Positions 20,621 to 34,300 of a DNA stretch of 64,000 nucleotides are shown here, piece by piece. How positions within the stretch are numbered: the first letter of the stretch is position 1; each line of letters starts with the position of its first letter. The position numbers and the translations under genes were made by a program. The notes below the pieces were generated by a model that was not told the DNA's origin, made no database searches, and saw only the letters and a list, made by a program, of their open reading frames with translations. Origin of the DNA: Oasisia sp. SBJ-2009 (Eukaryota; Annelida; Polychaeta; Sabellida; Siboglinidae); assembly GCA_964017155.1 (NCBI GenBank), contig OZ024854.1:54091441-54155440 (forward strand), read 5' to 3'.

Positions 20621-22735
20621 CACTAATCGCGCGCCCAAGCAGTGGCTTCTCACTAAAAATGAGACAGTGGCATCATTACGAAGCTGGAAAGAGAACATTG
20701 TCTACGTTCTGTCACTGGATGCCAACTTCGCGCCATTCCCGAGTGCAGACATGTACTTGGTTGCGTAAATCTACAAACACCAGGGGGCTTGTCGATGATA
20801 CTAATGATGTGCCTACAATCGCAAGGCGTATACTGGAACTAGTGCTGGGGTAAATTGAGAATTTCTACCCCGTCATTTCACGAAACGCCATAGTGAAGCA
20901 CTCAACATCGCTGGCTGATGTGTGGCATTAAATGCGTGACCACGTTGGGTTTCAATCAACTGGAGGGAACTTTTTCGACCTAGACTAGTCAATATTCGTC
21001 ACGAACCCGACGAGCGTCCGGAGGATCTTTTCCAACGTCTCACCGCCTACTTTTAAGACAATCTCCCCACTGTTGGGTGTGGCGTCACGCATCGTGGCGT
21101 TGCAACATACATCGCTATCACTCGAAAATACCATCGTTTATCTCTGGCTACAGCCGCTAAACCCCGGCCTTCCGCTACTTGTTACACAAAAGTGACGCAA
21201 CCGTTCTTTAGCCTCCTTAAAACCAGAGATATCCCAAGCATTGGCATTCCTTCAAGATTAACTGCGCACCATCGAAGCTACTCGTGCTATGCGTATTGGG
21301 GATGGCTTCAAGTACAACCGCACAGTTGTCACATCCAATAGACGTCAGTCAGTTCCTCATAAGTCGTGTGGGTTGTGCAAAGCTACAGGACGGATGTTCA
21401 ACAGTCACGACTAGATCGACTGCAGCTACTTACTTCAGAGTGACAAGAAAGCTTTGGGCTGGTCCAGACTCGTGACAAACGACGTATGCGAGGGAGACGA
21501 GGACGTCCTATACGACGGCGACACACATGAGAACCACAACAACCTGCGACTCTCAGCAACAAAGACTATTGTCTGCTCCAAGTCTGCTGTCATCCTAGGA
21601 TGGATATGGTGCAACTGTACTCTGCGGGTCTGTCCACACAAGTTTGTTACACTATGTGCTGTTGAGCCCCCAGTCACTGTCCAGGATGTGCGCTCCTTTG
21701 ATAGGTGCGTACAAGGTCCTCAGTCGTGTTCTGCCAGGCTATGCCGACCTACTTGATCCACTTGGTCAAGCTACTGCCGGCAGAGCATCGAACGAAAAGG
21801 TACTTTGGTCTGACGAGCTAGTGAGCGTATTCAAAAACGCGCAGACAGCCCTTGATACCGGCAAATCCATAACGATTCCTCGTCCCAGCGACGTGCTGTG
21901 GATCGTTACAGACGGTTCTATAAAGAACAGAGGGATTGCAGCAACGCTGTACGTCCGCAAAAGTGACACACTGCCACTGGCAGACTTCTTCAATGCAAAA
22001 TAGCGCAAACATCAGGCCACATGGCTACCGTGTGAAGTCGAGGCATTGAGCATAGGTGCTGCGATCAAGCACTTTGCTCCATTCATTATCCAGTCATCAC
22101 ATGCTCCCGAAATCTTGACAGACAATCACCCATGTGTCCAGGCATGCGAGAAACTCATGCGCGGTGATTCTCCTCCAGTTCGAGAGTCAAAACATGTATC
22201 TCAACTGCAAGCCGCTACCGCGTTTACATCAGACACATCGATGGTGTTGCAAACTTACCATCAGACTTCGGAAGCCGCAATCCTTGTGAGTGCCACAGCT
22301 CTTGTTGTCAGGTTTTCAAGTTCGTTCAAGAGATGGAACACTCCGTTGTACTCAGTGTTTCCATTGACGATGTTATCCACGGTTCTGTCAAGATACCATT
22401 CACTAGCCGTCCTGCCTGGCATGCCACTCAGCTCGAGTGTCCAGATCTCAGACACACTCATGCTCACTTTACACAAGGGACTCGCCCTTCAAAGCAGTTG
22501 ACCGATGTCGGAGACGTCAAGAGATATCTAAGGACTGTCTCTGTGGCCAGCGATGGTGTCTTGATCGTCCGAGATACTCAGCCTTTCCAACCGCTACGCG
22601 AGTGCATCGTTGTGCTCCGGCCTATAGTCGATGGCCTCTCAATTGCACTACACATCAGATTATACCACCCATCAAGGACCCAACTGAAGCGTATTTTCGC
22701 ACTAGACTTCGACAACGCGTTAGACTAGTTGCTAG
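20610..22735 (+). mobile_element. Decayed LTR-retrotransposon gag-pol relic
   Basis: Out-of-frame fragments in gag-to-pol order. 20633-20760 has [19 protein letters not shown]. About 21000-21060 has RHEPDERPEDLFQRLTAYF. A CX2CX9HX4C zinc-knuckle-like segment (CGLCKATGRMFNSHD, then C after a stop) lies near 21365. 21590-21740 has the reverse-transcriptase connection region, then 21650-22150 RNase H-like sequence ([36 protein letters not shown]) and 22600-22735 the start of an integrase zinc region (LHIRLYHPSRTQLKR). Protease and the reverse-transcriptase core are missing. No LTRs were recognised. Many stops: dead copy. Confidence 0.7.
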
Positions 22736-23092
22736 TTCTCCCTACTGTAGTAATAAGGACTTCTACTTTTCATTTAATTACCTTATTCTTTCCGTTAACT
22801 TGATGTTGTTTTGGATATTTCAGGCTCAGCTAATTATATTACTGCGACATTGTATAGTTATAATAAACATGGCTACCATATATTTTTAAATGTTGTCTAC
22901 CCCTGTGAACACTTAAACATAATAAGTGTCAATGCTTAGTATTAAATACACTTGTGCAGTTACACTATAAATAAACACATGTACACAACAAAGATTCACT
23001 TGCCGTGATATCTGATATCGATGTATGTTTACATGATATATTTACTTACGAATATATTAACGTAATGACGTTTAAATATATATATATATATA

Positions 23093-23137
<45 letters not shown>

Positions 23138-23604
23138 CTGATATTATGCTAACAAGCGATGCATTGAGCGAGTTCCACAATTTCACGCCGAATACAGGTA
23201 TGGACATTGTTCTCATATTTATACGGACATTTTCTCTCATACATTTACGTGTTCTATAAATTGATAGTTCTATCTCTAGCAAAGCCACAATTTCCTTCAG
23301 TCGCTACCACTCATGTATTTGGACAGTGATTGCTTCGTACTCCCAAGCTGTGTTCTGTGCATTTTACTCCGATTTAATTTCCACTGTATGACGATCGACC
23401 TACAGTGAATAATAGGCAGGCCGGTGCATGCAGAAAATTTTAAATGCTGAATTAACAGGATAACAAAAAATTGTGTTTTTGTTTATGTCTCTAGAAGTAT
23501 TAATAAAACGTTACCATTTGCAACAGCAAGTACGACTGTCATGTATTAGTAGTTTACTCGAACAATCGTGTTGAAGACATAGTCCTACCATTCAAGTTGC
23601 AATG
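22736..23604. other. Intergenic AT-rich sequence with a (TA)n array at 23073-23132
   Basis: No gene recognised. The TA array is interrupted once (ATAATTATA). Confidence 0.5.
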
Positions 23605-24095
23605 ACGGTGTAGCGGTTACATTTTTCCGGCGTTCAAAACGTTCCGATTGACGTTTCTGCGCATGCGCGATATATGTAAAATCATCAATGTGCAGCGAAA
23701 CGACAAAGCATTTCTGGTGTAAATACTACAGCCTGTTCGTTAGGATGTATATCACCTTTCAGCAAAGTTATTTGTCGCAAATTAACACGAGGCAAATGAG
23801 TTTCGAGGCATATTTTGATAGCAAGCGTAAATGACGTCACTGTAGTGCGCCATAATCCGTGACAGTGATTTATAAACAAACGTAACATTTTATTGCATTG
23901 AACGATATTTTAAGAAACTCTTCGCAGTAATCATCACAGGAGAGTTAACGAACAGACCGTGGCATTTATACCGAAAATGCTTTGTTGTTTCGCTGCACAT
24001 TGATGATTTTACATTTACTGCGCATGCGTAGAAACGTCAATCGGAACGTTTTTAACGACCGGAAAAATGTAAGCGCGACAACGGCGCCATTTTCA
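23605..24095. mobile_element. Long-inverted-repeat (foldback) element, copy 2
   Basis: The left arm (from GTAGCGGTTACATTTTTCCGG, then GTTCCGATTGACGTTTCTGC at 23641) and the right arm (ending GCAGAAACGT-type sequence, ACGTCAATCGGAAC at 24034, then CCGGAAAAATGTAAGCGC) are reverse complements for well over 100 bases. The interior carries TGACGTCA. No transposase. Outer ends are approximate. Confidence 0.8.
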
Positions 24096-25243
24096 TGGAT
24101 GGGCTGACGTCACGCGTTTCTACTGTTAGTGTTACCTGGTAGCCGGTCGCTGAACAGGGAATGCTAGGTTAGTTTAAGACATTTGGTAAATTCGTCAAAT
24201 TTGCTTTGTAGCTATAACTTGTGTAAAAACGTTGCTAACCATATGCATGGTATGATAACATATGTAATTATAGTTTATGCAAGCAAGCTAGTGTAAGTCA
24301 ACTTTTAAATTGAACGTTTGGAATAATTAAAGATTTCTGAATTAACCACTGATGACGTGTATATGTTGACGGTAGTTGCAAAATGGTTGCCTCGCAATAC
24401 CTCGTCTTGTTAATTAACAAGTAAAACATGAGTTTTCATTTCGGTTTACTTTCCGCTAGCTTTGACTTAATTGTTTCAAAGTTATTCGTTTTGCAGCACA
24501 ATGTCAATTCACAAAGGGTCATTCGTGCTCATTTTATGTACTTCACAGCCAGCCTGAGAGACAGTCAAGACCCGAATGCATCGCTACCGGGATTCAGAGA
24601 AACGCCGCCAACCGGGCAAACGTTTCAAAGTGCTGTAAAATCCCAGACTGATGGAAGAAGTGCAAACTGTGCTGCCCTCTCACGGTGACTGTGTAATAAA
24701 AACGTCACTTAAGTAGTGACATCTAGCGACTAAGTGGTGTTTTACAGCACGCCGTGCCATTCGCGTGGCGAACAATAGACAGAATAAACCAATTGTCACT
24801 CGACTTTATGGAGCTTATGGTGGGGGAAACTGACCGCATATCATCCAGAAGCACACGCGCAACAACATTACTTGCAGTTTATCACAATACACTAGCTGAT
24901 ACATGTTAAAACATCCTTATCTAAGAAGATTTCATTGGTTCATTTTACAAACTTCGCATGACAAAGCCAAAGAACCGATCGAAATTGTTTGCAATTGATT
25001 GAATTGTTTAGAAATAATTAAGAACAGTATGGATAGTACAACTTGTTAATTACAAGATGTACGTCATATCAAAACGAGCATCGCAAACAGGCTGCGCGTC
25101 TTTGTTCGTTAATTTATGGTCGCCGTTGTCACTATCGATCGTACGGCCTTTCAGGTGTGCCCCGTTAATCTCGCATGTTATCGCGTGACGGGCCTCGCTC
25201 TGTCGTCTCGCCTGGCTGCACATACCAACACAGACATCGGAAG
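24096..25243. other. Upstream region of the PLXDC-like gene
   Basis: Intergenic or 5' flank. Contains TGACGTCA (24107) and a short piece resembling repeat R (GTGCTGCCCTCTCACGGTGA, 24669). No TATA box is convincing, so no promoter is called. An ATG at 25175 is in frame with the gene start. Confidence 0.4.
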
Positions 25244-25319
25244 ATGGCAAGGCGGGCGTGTTGTATTGTTTGTGCGTTTCTCGCGCTATCGAACGTCCTC
25301 CGTATCGATGTAGCTGCAG
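25244..25319 (+). CDS. PLXDC-like: PLXDC-like exon 1 (signal peptide)
   Basis: [19 protein letters not shown] then RIDVAA and one base of a split codon; donor GCAG|GTAGGG. The split base G plus AT from 29951 gives Asp. The start context GAAGATGG is favourable. Confidence 0.8.
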
Positions 25320-28300
25320 GTAGGGTTGCAAACAATCGATGTGTGTTGTCTAGTTGGTGCAGTTTGTTCGACATTTGCAGATCCGTTTAGCAGTAGCGGA
25401 TGCAACTGGCCAGCATCCGCCTGTTTCAGCCTCTAGACGAGATGGGTGGTACACTGATAAACAATATATCATCTGACAGTTACGTACATCTAATTTTAAC
25501 TATGTATATGGCTGCATTTATCCAGCATCAATTTTGTAGTACATTGGAATGATGACATGTGCTAACGAATGTGGTCGGGCCAACTAATTCAAGTGATCTA
25601 GCTCAGCTGTCATAGCGTGTGACAGGTCAAAAACGTAAATGACGCCACAGGCGGAAGATGTAGCTGAACAATGCCCTTTGTGGTTGCTAAATAGATAACA
25701 AGCGGGCATTAGCCTTTTGCATACGTACGTTTTAGCAAGATTTACCTGTATTGATTGTGTATAATATGTTTGATACTGTTGAGGTATAGATCGAGTTGTT
25801 CATTGTCTCACCCTTACTGCTTGGAAGTGTTCTTCTAATCAGAGTTAATTGGCATAATATGGGGGCAATGGGTTGTGAGATGTGACAGAATTGTTTCTGC
25901 AAGTGCATGTATTACCTCTTGTGCCACAAAAATGGGGACTACACGCCATGCACTGGCTGAATTGTGTGTGTAATGTCAATGTTTACAAGATAAGACAGAT
26001 GCATCGTCTACCTGGAGATACCAGTGTAGTAATTTGTGAAAGGAAGTCGGCTGACTGGAATGTGGAGCAATAAACGTGAAAGGTTTAAATCGGTTTGCGT
26101 CAGCATTAATGCAAAAAGCTTGTTTTGAAACAACACTGGTTTAACGTTTAATCATGTAGCATAGGGGAGAGTTTAAAATTGCAGACATTTTCATGATCTC
26201 AATAAAATAACCAAGCAGGCTGTGTGCAATCAATGTGTATAACATTGTCATGAGAACATATAATTTTAAATAACAACATTAAAACCTAAGAACATGCACC
26301 CTTCATTTAGTCGGTATCAGTGTGTTCAAATATACACATGTTAACCCCAGCCACATTAAGCTGGGATAATGAGTGTAACTGTGAAATGTACAGCACTAAT
26401 GTCCTGATTACACCTACCCGGTAATGTCAACATGATGAATATTACATGCCGCTCTGCATGCCCGGCCATCTCTGCAAATGTCATGTCCTCAGTCTAAATG
26501 ATTTATGTCTCATAGCACTTCTAGTTGTCTGGGTTTGTGGGAGAAATAAACACAGGTACGCACTTGTTCACATATATTGGTTCATCTACACACACTATAA
26601 CCCAGTGTACATTTACACAGCTCAGTGAATTGGAGCAGTGAAATGTGGACTGAACAAAATTACCAAAATTTCAAAATCTGAGAACAATAGATAGATTTGA
26701 ACACACTATACAATTAATTTAAATAACGTTTTCCATGCCACATCTTGTCGTTTTATATTAGAAAATTAAACATAATAAATACAGTAAATTACGCAACTTG
26801 AAGTGGCATGTTTTCCATAGAAATGAAATTGCAATGATTTCTTTGCACTAACATTTGAACTGCCACTCGTGGTGGCCATATTTTGCTGGGGAGAATCGTA
26901 TTTCCTCCTGTCTATCCAGGGCTGTGAAAAGGCATTGTCCTTTACCCATTCAAAACCCCCTATTCAACATTTATATTGTCAGTGCAACAAAGCTTCCTTC
27001 GTTCCAGTCTGGAAGTCCTGGTTGTGCCATCCACTGAACAGACTGTCTTTGTTGACTGCCAACAACAGTTAAAGTTGTGTCTTCTGCTAAGACAGTTATT
27101 GAGTCAAGTGTGAGGCATGAATATCACCCAGTAGTCTGTGCAGAGTAGAGACCAGGACAATAAGTATATAAATGTATACATAATAAATAATAAATAACTT
27201 TGGTATATATACTGCTGATCTGAAGACTGTTTCGCATAGATAAAGACCTACTAAGGAAAAATGCATCATTAAAATAAATCCATTGTTAGATTTAATGAGT
27301 TTTTAACATAAACATCCATTGTCATATTACCAAGGACAATATTTCTATGATACATCAGTGACAATATGCTGTTGGTGCATCATGATGTTGACAGTTTCGG
27401 GATTAAAGTTTATTTTAAAGTGACAAATTGGGTTTAAAGGCGATTAACAATGTTAGTGATTAATGGTCCCATGACCGCAGTCTAAATTAGATATTGGTTA
27501 TAATCACTTGTCTGGTTTCCCAGAAAGGTGGGCCAATATGTTGGTGTGTCATAAAGATGAAGTTGACCATGCTTGAACTAGGAATCAAAACATTCACTAT
27601 GGTTTAGTGCACAAGTTTGCAAATTGAAGCAAAACCATCTCATTAATCCCACTAGTTTTCTGTGAGAGTGGCCTGATTAGTACAACAAAAAGTAAACACA
27701 ACCACATGACTTGTCTGACTATTAATTTTGTGCTACTCTACCACTTTCTCAATGGGTGGCAGCAGAAGGGTAGCGACGAAACCATTCTGTGCAAAGACTG
27801 ATCAGTTGAGCTACAGTGAGACTCTCCTAACAATTATTTATAGTCTGACGTTTTATTATTCCATTAGTTGGAAATATTTAGTGAGATATATTGGCACAAA
27901 TAGAATATCTAAGCAAAAATAAAAATAAAAAATAATTTGGCATTTAGTCAAACTGTGTCCATTATGTTGACTGACATTTAAGACACTTCTTGTTGCATGC
28001 ATGAGACTATTGTAATATTATGACAGATTATTAGTAGATTGCCATACTAATGCGCAGTAGCTTCAAAACTTATATAATACTGGGTAGTAGCACTAATTAA
28101 ATAATGAAATGTATGCCAGGAAGACCGTTCTGTAACAAAATGGAAGGGTTGCACCACATGCCCTTGGAATTGGATATAGTTGATTAAAATAGTGTACCCA
28201 GTACTCACGAGTGATGCTGCTTTGATTGAAGATTGTTGACACTAGTAATAATTACCAGGAGTGTTGCACTTATTCGGGGTCTTTATTAAATAATTATACT

Positions 28301-31300
28301 TTGTGTATTTCTTACCTTATTATATCTGGCTGTCGTAGTGTTCGATTTCATCTCATGAGCTACAAGGTTGACGCACATATGTGCCATACATTTAGGGCAC
28401 TTTGGGGCTAATGAAGGACCACAAATTTGCGTCAGCGTGAACCTTATTTCCATTTCCTTACTCACAAGTAACCAAGGCAGAACAATTTTCAGCTATTCAC
28501 AGGCCACAAAAGTGCCCAAAAAAACTTAATTTTACAATCATATTAAATTCTATTTTCCAAACATACTCGAGCAATGTAGTCAGATGACATGTATGATTTG
28601 AGATCAGTAAAATTAGTTATTGGTATGTAAGTACAACATTTAAAACCAATAATAACTAGAATCGTGAAAGTGCAATACAATGTAATACCAAATTATCTAT
28701 TCAAACATGATACCACAGAAAAAAGCATTCTAATGGGCATAGACCATTTCTCTCTTGATAATTATCCACCCAGGCATTTCCCTATGGCACTGATTATAAA
28801 ATGTATATGTGAACCTTTCCTCGTCTGACTGCTTTTTTCTGGTTTATAAGTAATAATTTCCATTTGATAAACCATTAAACCTTATTGCAGTTCCATTAGC
28901 CATAAAGGTATGTGGCTGGTATGCTGACTGTCTTCATAAATACTTTATGAAGAGCAATTAACTGTGTGTCTGTGTGTGTATCAGTAATTTTTATTAATTA
29001 GATATTTGAAGGTATTTCTTGCTTGTAGGTCATAGGGTATAATGGTCAACAGTTCAGGCTTAATTCTTGTGTGTGTGATCCACAGATGCAATATTTATCC
29101 TCCAATCAGTAAAGAATTAATTATCATTGTCAGTTACTGCTGATCTTTCTTCTAATTAATTTGGCCAGTACCAGTATTATCTAGTGTTAATCTTAGTCTT
29201 GTCATATAAATATTGTTGTTGATTTAGAAACGGAATTATATATACCTGCAATTGCAACAATTTCCACATGATCAATATTAACTATTTCTGTGGGCAGTTC
29301 AGTATAATATAGTTTGATGACAAATGCAACTCATGTCATAAAGTTATTATGCCAGTGTTTTAGCACTAATAGTTTAAAACAATAATGTTATAGTTAATAA
29401 AGTTATCTGTTTCTTAGCATCTAAGGTCACTGTGGTGTTTTTGGATCGAACATGCCAAAATATGTAGACAGCCAGTCAAAATATTTAGAATGCAATAGTT
29501 GTTGCTGTTTTCACATCAGTCATACACACTCAAAGTCAAACTATGCACATTAATAATCTCATCCACAGTAATTAATTAGTGTTATGGTATAATTATGGGA
29601 CATATTATTCATGGCTCCAATATTTGGATATTTATATGAAATTCAGTTACTTTGGAGCATACTTTGTAAAAATATTATGTGCAATGTTTTGACAGATCAG
29701 CTGTGAGTCTTGGTCACGTGCTCATATTATGGGAGATGGCTCATAATTGTTTTAATGCAATAGTTGTTTGAATTGCAATACAACATCATGTATATTCCAT
29801 TTAGGAGTTTCCCCGTTTATCCCACTTTTTACAACTAACTACCCTTTATTTCAGGATTTTTCACACAATGGTGTTTACCAGTATTTCGGATGGGGAACTG
29901 TGCTGCCTTTCAGTCACGGATGTGTGTTCTTTCTGTCTCTCTCTCTCTAGATACCAATCCAGCATACACATCACTTGTGGGTGATGTCCCTTTCATTAAT
30001 GTCCACCTGGAAACTGAAGCTGATGCAGACTACACTGGCCGAGTACGCAGACAGGTCGACGGTAACTACAAAATGACTGAAGTTGAAACGACAACACCAC
30101 CATTATCATCATCATCATACAGAGAGACAACGGCAGTGCCTAGACAACCAACTTCAAGAGCTCCTATTGCTGCTAGACTTACTATGACTAGTACAGCAAC
30201 TACTAAAATGACTGACTCAGCCACACCGCTGGCCACTGCTGCACCGTCGTCATCAGTTGCTTCTATGACTACAGAGAAAACTACTGTAGTAAAGGTAAAC
30301 TGGTTAATTCATAACTATATAATAATAATAAATAACAGTATTTGTCTATGCCATATCTCTAGCAATAAAACTATTCAGAACCAGAGGCGCATTACACTTT
30401 ACATGAATATACAGAGTAATTATCTTAAAATATAAAATAGAGATGTAGTTGTAAAATAAATAGATCGGTAAAAAAATTCAATATAAATAATATTAGTCTT
30501 AATAATACTAAAATATAAAAACTGATAAATATTAGTTAATTATATTACAATTTAAAAATAAATAAATAATAAAATAGTTGATAAATAGTAGATATTAAAA
30601 ATAGTAGATATTAAAAATAAATAATAGTTAATTATATTACAATTATAAAAGATAATCAAATGGTTGATAAATAGTACATATTAATTAAAAAAAATTGTGT
30701 TTTATAAAAATGCTCTTTTAAAGTGAAAACGGTCTTATAAACAGAAATGTCTTCAGTTGCATCTTGAAAGAACTGAGGGAGTAACTGTTGTTAATTATTA
30801 TTATTATTATTAATTATTATGAGTATTCATGATTTATAATAAAACCTAATTATTAGTAATTAAGCAGGGGAAACACTGCACACACTAGCTACTTGGCCAT
30901 CATTCGGAATGTGCAGCAAACATTGTAGTATTCTCCAGTGATGTTTCTTATGAAATACATTTGTAATTATAGCAAGTTGTCTGGGATATGTCAAATTCAG
31001 GTTGGTGGGTAGAGGATGGCTTCTATGTGTGTAAAGTCACACACTCATACAAACCTAATATTATATTGGATTTTTGTGTCATGTTGAATGCCTGATGGTT
31101 TTCATCATTCCTTTATCTGATAAACCTGCATGAAAAATTATATAATTGTTCAAAACTTCAATATGTTGGGTTCTATCTGTTCTACCTTTTTATTTTTTGT
31201 TCATCTGCTTTCATGAACATTTTAACCTACCTAGTATTGACTAAACATAACGTAACTTGTGCAAATTGGACGGACGGACGGACGGACGGACGGACGGACG

Positions 31301-34300
31301 GACGGACGGACGGACGGACGGACGGACGGACGGACGGACGGACGGATGCTACATGCTTGGGTGTGCTTCGTGCTTATTAAATTATTGTGCCTCTTGCACT
31401 GCAGGAGACAGACCACACATACTACAAGTCCAGACTGGTGACAGGTAGAGACGCTCTCAAGTATTTTGTCAGTTACGAGGACATGGAGAGACATGGCCGG
31501 ATAACGCACGAAGAGTTGTCATCCAGCTACCGAAGAGCCTTTGTAAGTTTCAACTTTATGTATGTTATCTTCTGTGGTCATTTCTTCTGTGAGTGACCTC
31601 AGGTAAATAAGGGTGTAAGGTTGTTATATTGTTCATGGTTTTTCTTTCGGGTTCTCGTTTTAAGTTGTGCTAGTCACTCCACTCCAAGACCTGTCATGCT
31701 CTCCAATCGCCCCAATCCAAGACCTGTCATGCTCCAGTCGCTCCACTCCAACACCTGTCATGCTCCAGTCGCTCCACTCCAACACCTCTCATACTCCAGT
31801 CGCTCCACTCCAAGACCTGTCATGCTCCAGTTGCTCCACTCCAACACCTGTCATGCTTCAGTCGTTCCACTCCAACACCTGTCATGCTCCAGTCGCTCCA
31901 CTCCAAGACCTGTCATGCTCCAGTTGCTCCACTCCAACACCTGTCATGCTTCAGTCGCTCCACTCCAACACCTCTCATACTCCAGTCGCTCCACTCCAAG
32001 ACCTGTCATGCTCCAGTTGCTCCACTCCAACACCTGTCATGCTTCAGTCGCTCCACTCCAACACCTCTCATACTCCAGTCGCTCCACTCCAAGACCTGTC
32101 ATGCTTCAGTCGCTCCACTCCAACACCTGTCATGCTCCAGTCGCTCCACTCTAACACCTGTCATGCTCCAGGCGCTCCACTGCAAGACCTGTCATGCTCC
32201 AGTTGCTCCACTCCAAGACCTGTCATGCTCCAGTAGCTCCACTCCAAGACCTGTCATGTAATGTTTATGTGGCATGGTGACGTAGTGGGTAAATTGGTAG
32301 ACTCAACCTAGAAGAACCTTCGTTCACATCACATTGCTGAAATTCACTCAGCTGAATGAACGAGCTTCTGGCTGTATGCAGTGGTGGATATGTGTTTGTA
32401 TATGAGCAGTCTTTGCAGTGTGGCTGAACGCTTTCTGGATGTAAATTGCGTTTGACTGAACTGGTCTGCCTGGGACTGGGAGGGGCGTGTAAAGTGACTT
32501 GAGAAGTCCTATGGCGTGTCTGCTACATAGCATGTACTTGTTAGATGAATTATTATAATAGTATTGGTATATTGGGAAGATATGCTACATATCCAAGTTC
32601 ATGTGCTTCTATTGATTGTTTGCCAGCTGAGGTTATGTTGGGCTGTCCCTGTGAGGCTGTTTACTGCCTGTGCCTCAAGGCTGTACTTACCTGGGTCTAA
32701 ATAGCCATTAGCCAAACAATTAATCACACAGCAGACTGAGCTGGAGCTGTATGCAGTGAATGAACCTACCCACATATGTGAGAATCACGAAACCGATGCT
32801 CAAACCAACATTCAAAATCTTTTAATCAGTTTTACCAAGAGCACCAAATGATCCATACGTTGACCTCCTAACATAGGAAAACATTTATTTGGCTATTCGT
32901 TCTTAATATGAGATCAGATATGTTGATGATATATATATATATTTTTAGGATCAAATCCAACTCAGCCAAATACAAATCAGATACACTTGCTTTGCTTTTC
33001 AAGATTTTTCAAACCAAATGCATGGCAATTTATGATTATGATTCAAATACATATATTCTGTGCCTTGGTTGCATTTCCAAATAATGACAAATATTAAAAC
33101 AATTAACTATTGACCCTACCACAGGTGAGAAAAACAGTCTGTCTTGACTGTTGAACGGGTCAGAGAATGTGAGGCAATGCTGTTCCTTTGGTTGGTAGTC
33201 TTGGTTCAAAACATGTGAATTTGATTGTATGTTCAAATACAGACCAAATACAAATACATGCACATGTGTGATTTCTAATGTAAATATAAATGTACAACAT
33301 TTCTGTATCCAAATACGAATTCAAACATACGTATTTGGACCCAAGCCTGCTGGAGGTACATTATCACTAAACGTAATTGACTCAGTGAAATTCAATCCTG
33401 CTAATAACTACCCAGGGTAAGAGAAAGCGTCCATATGACTGTCTTGTTGTACTTGTCAGTGACACCCCAGTGCACCAACTGCCTCCTCGCTGTTGTGTTC
33501 TTGATCTCACCTTGGCCTGTCAACAATATCTGCATATTTCTCACCTGCTTAGAAACAAGAGATTTAGTTTGTTTGGTTTGTACAGCAGCCTGTATCGCTG
33601 TGGGAGGATTCATCGTGGCTGGTGTTGGTTTCACGTCTGTAAATTACAGCAGGTTTTTTTAGCTAGGTCATTTGTGTTGAGACTGGGGCCGAGATTACAT
33701 GTTCCAGGCCACACCCACGACCACTAAACTTTTCAACCAAAATGATACCAATACTCACAAATATTAGTTATGAAATGCACCTAAAATAATGTGGTTTAAC
33801 AACACTAGAAACCAGAAGATTGAGAGGAGATCAGATTGAGGTGTTTAAAATATTGAATGGGTACGAAAATATTGACAGAAATATTTTTTTCTCGGTGAAG
33901 GAAGAGAGAAGGACTAGAGGACATGGAGTTACATTAGCAAAGAAGCAGTGTAGACTAGATATTAGAAAAAATACATTTTCACAAAGAACAGTAAATGAAT
34001 GGAACAGATTATCAGCTGATTGTGTAGGTACTAGTAGTGTTAATATATTTAAAAATAAAATCGACATATACCTAAGAAGGGCGGGGTATACTTAGATAGG
34101 TTGGACTCTCGATAAGCTAAAGGGCTTCCTAGTCCACCTGCCATCTAGAGTTGAATCTCTAGGTGGCAATCTTGTTAAATGTGTCATGAAATGCGCAAAA
34201 TGAAAATATTGTGCCGTGTTATTTTTCTTCTCGCTAAATATTGATGATAGTTTCATTACTCAGCTAAAATTACTGTTCTGGGAATAGTAAAAACCTGGCA

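Noticed and set aside
29890..30435. Gene start at 29890
   Set aside because: The frame enters from intron sequence; phase and protein logic show the exon starts at 29951 and is joined to the signal-peptide exon at 25244.
31675..32259. CRISPR-like array
   Set aside because: Units are contiguous without unique spacers and the genome is animal.
31621..32261. Three long overlapping ORFs in the 31-bp minisatellite
   Set aside because: Any stop-free tandem unit with period 31 keeps all three frames open; the region lies in an intron.
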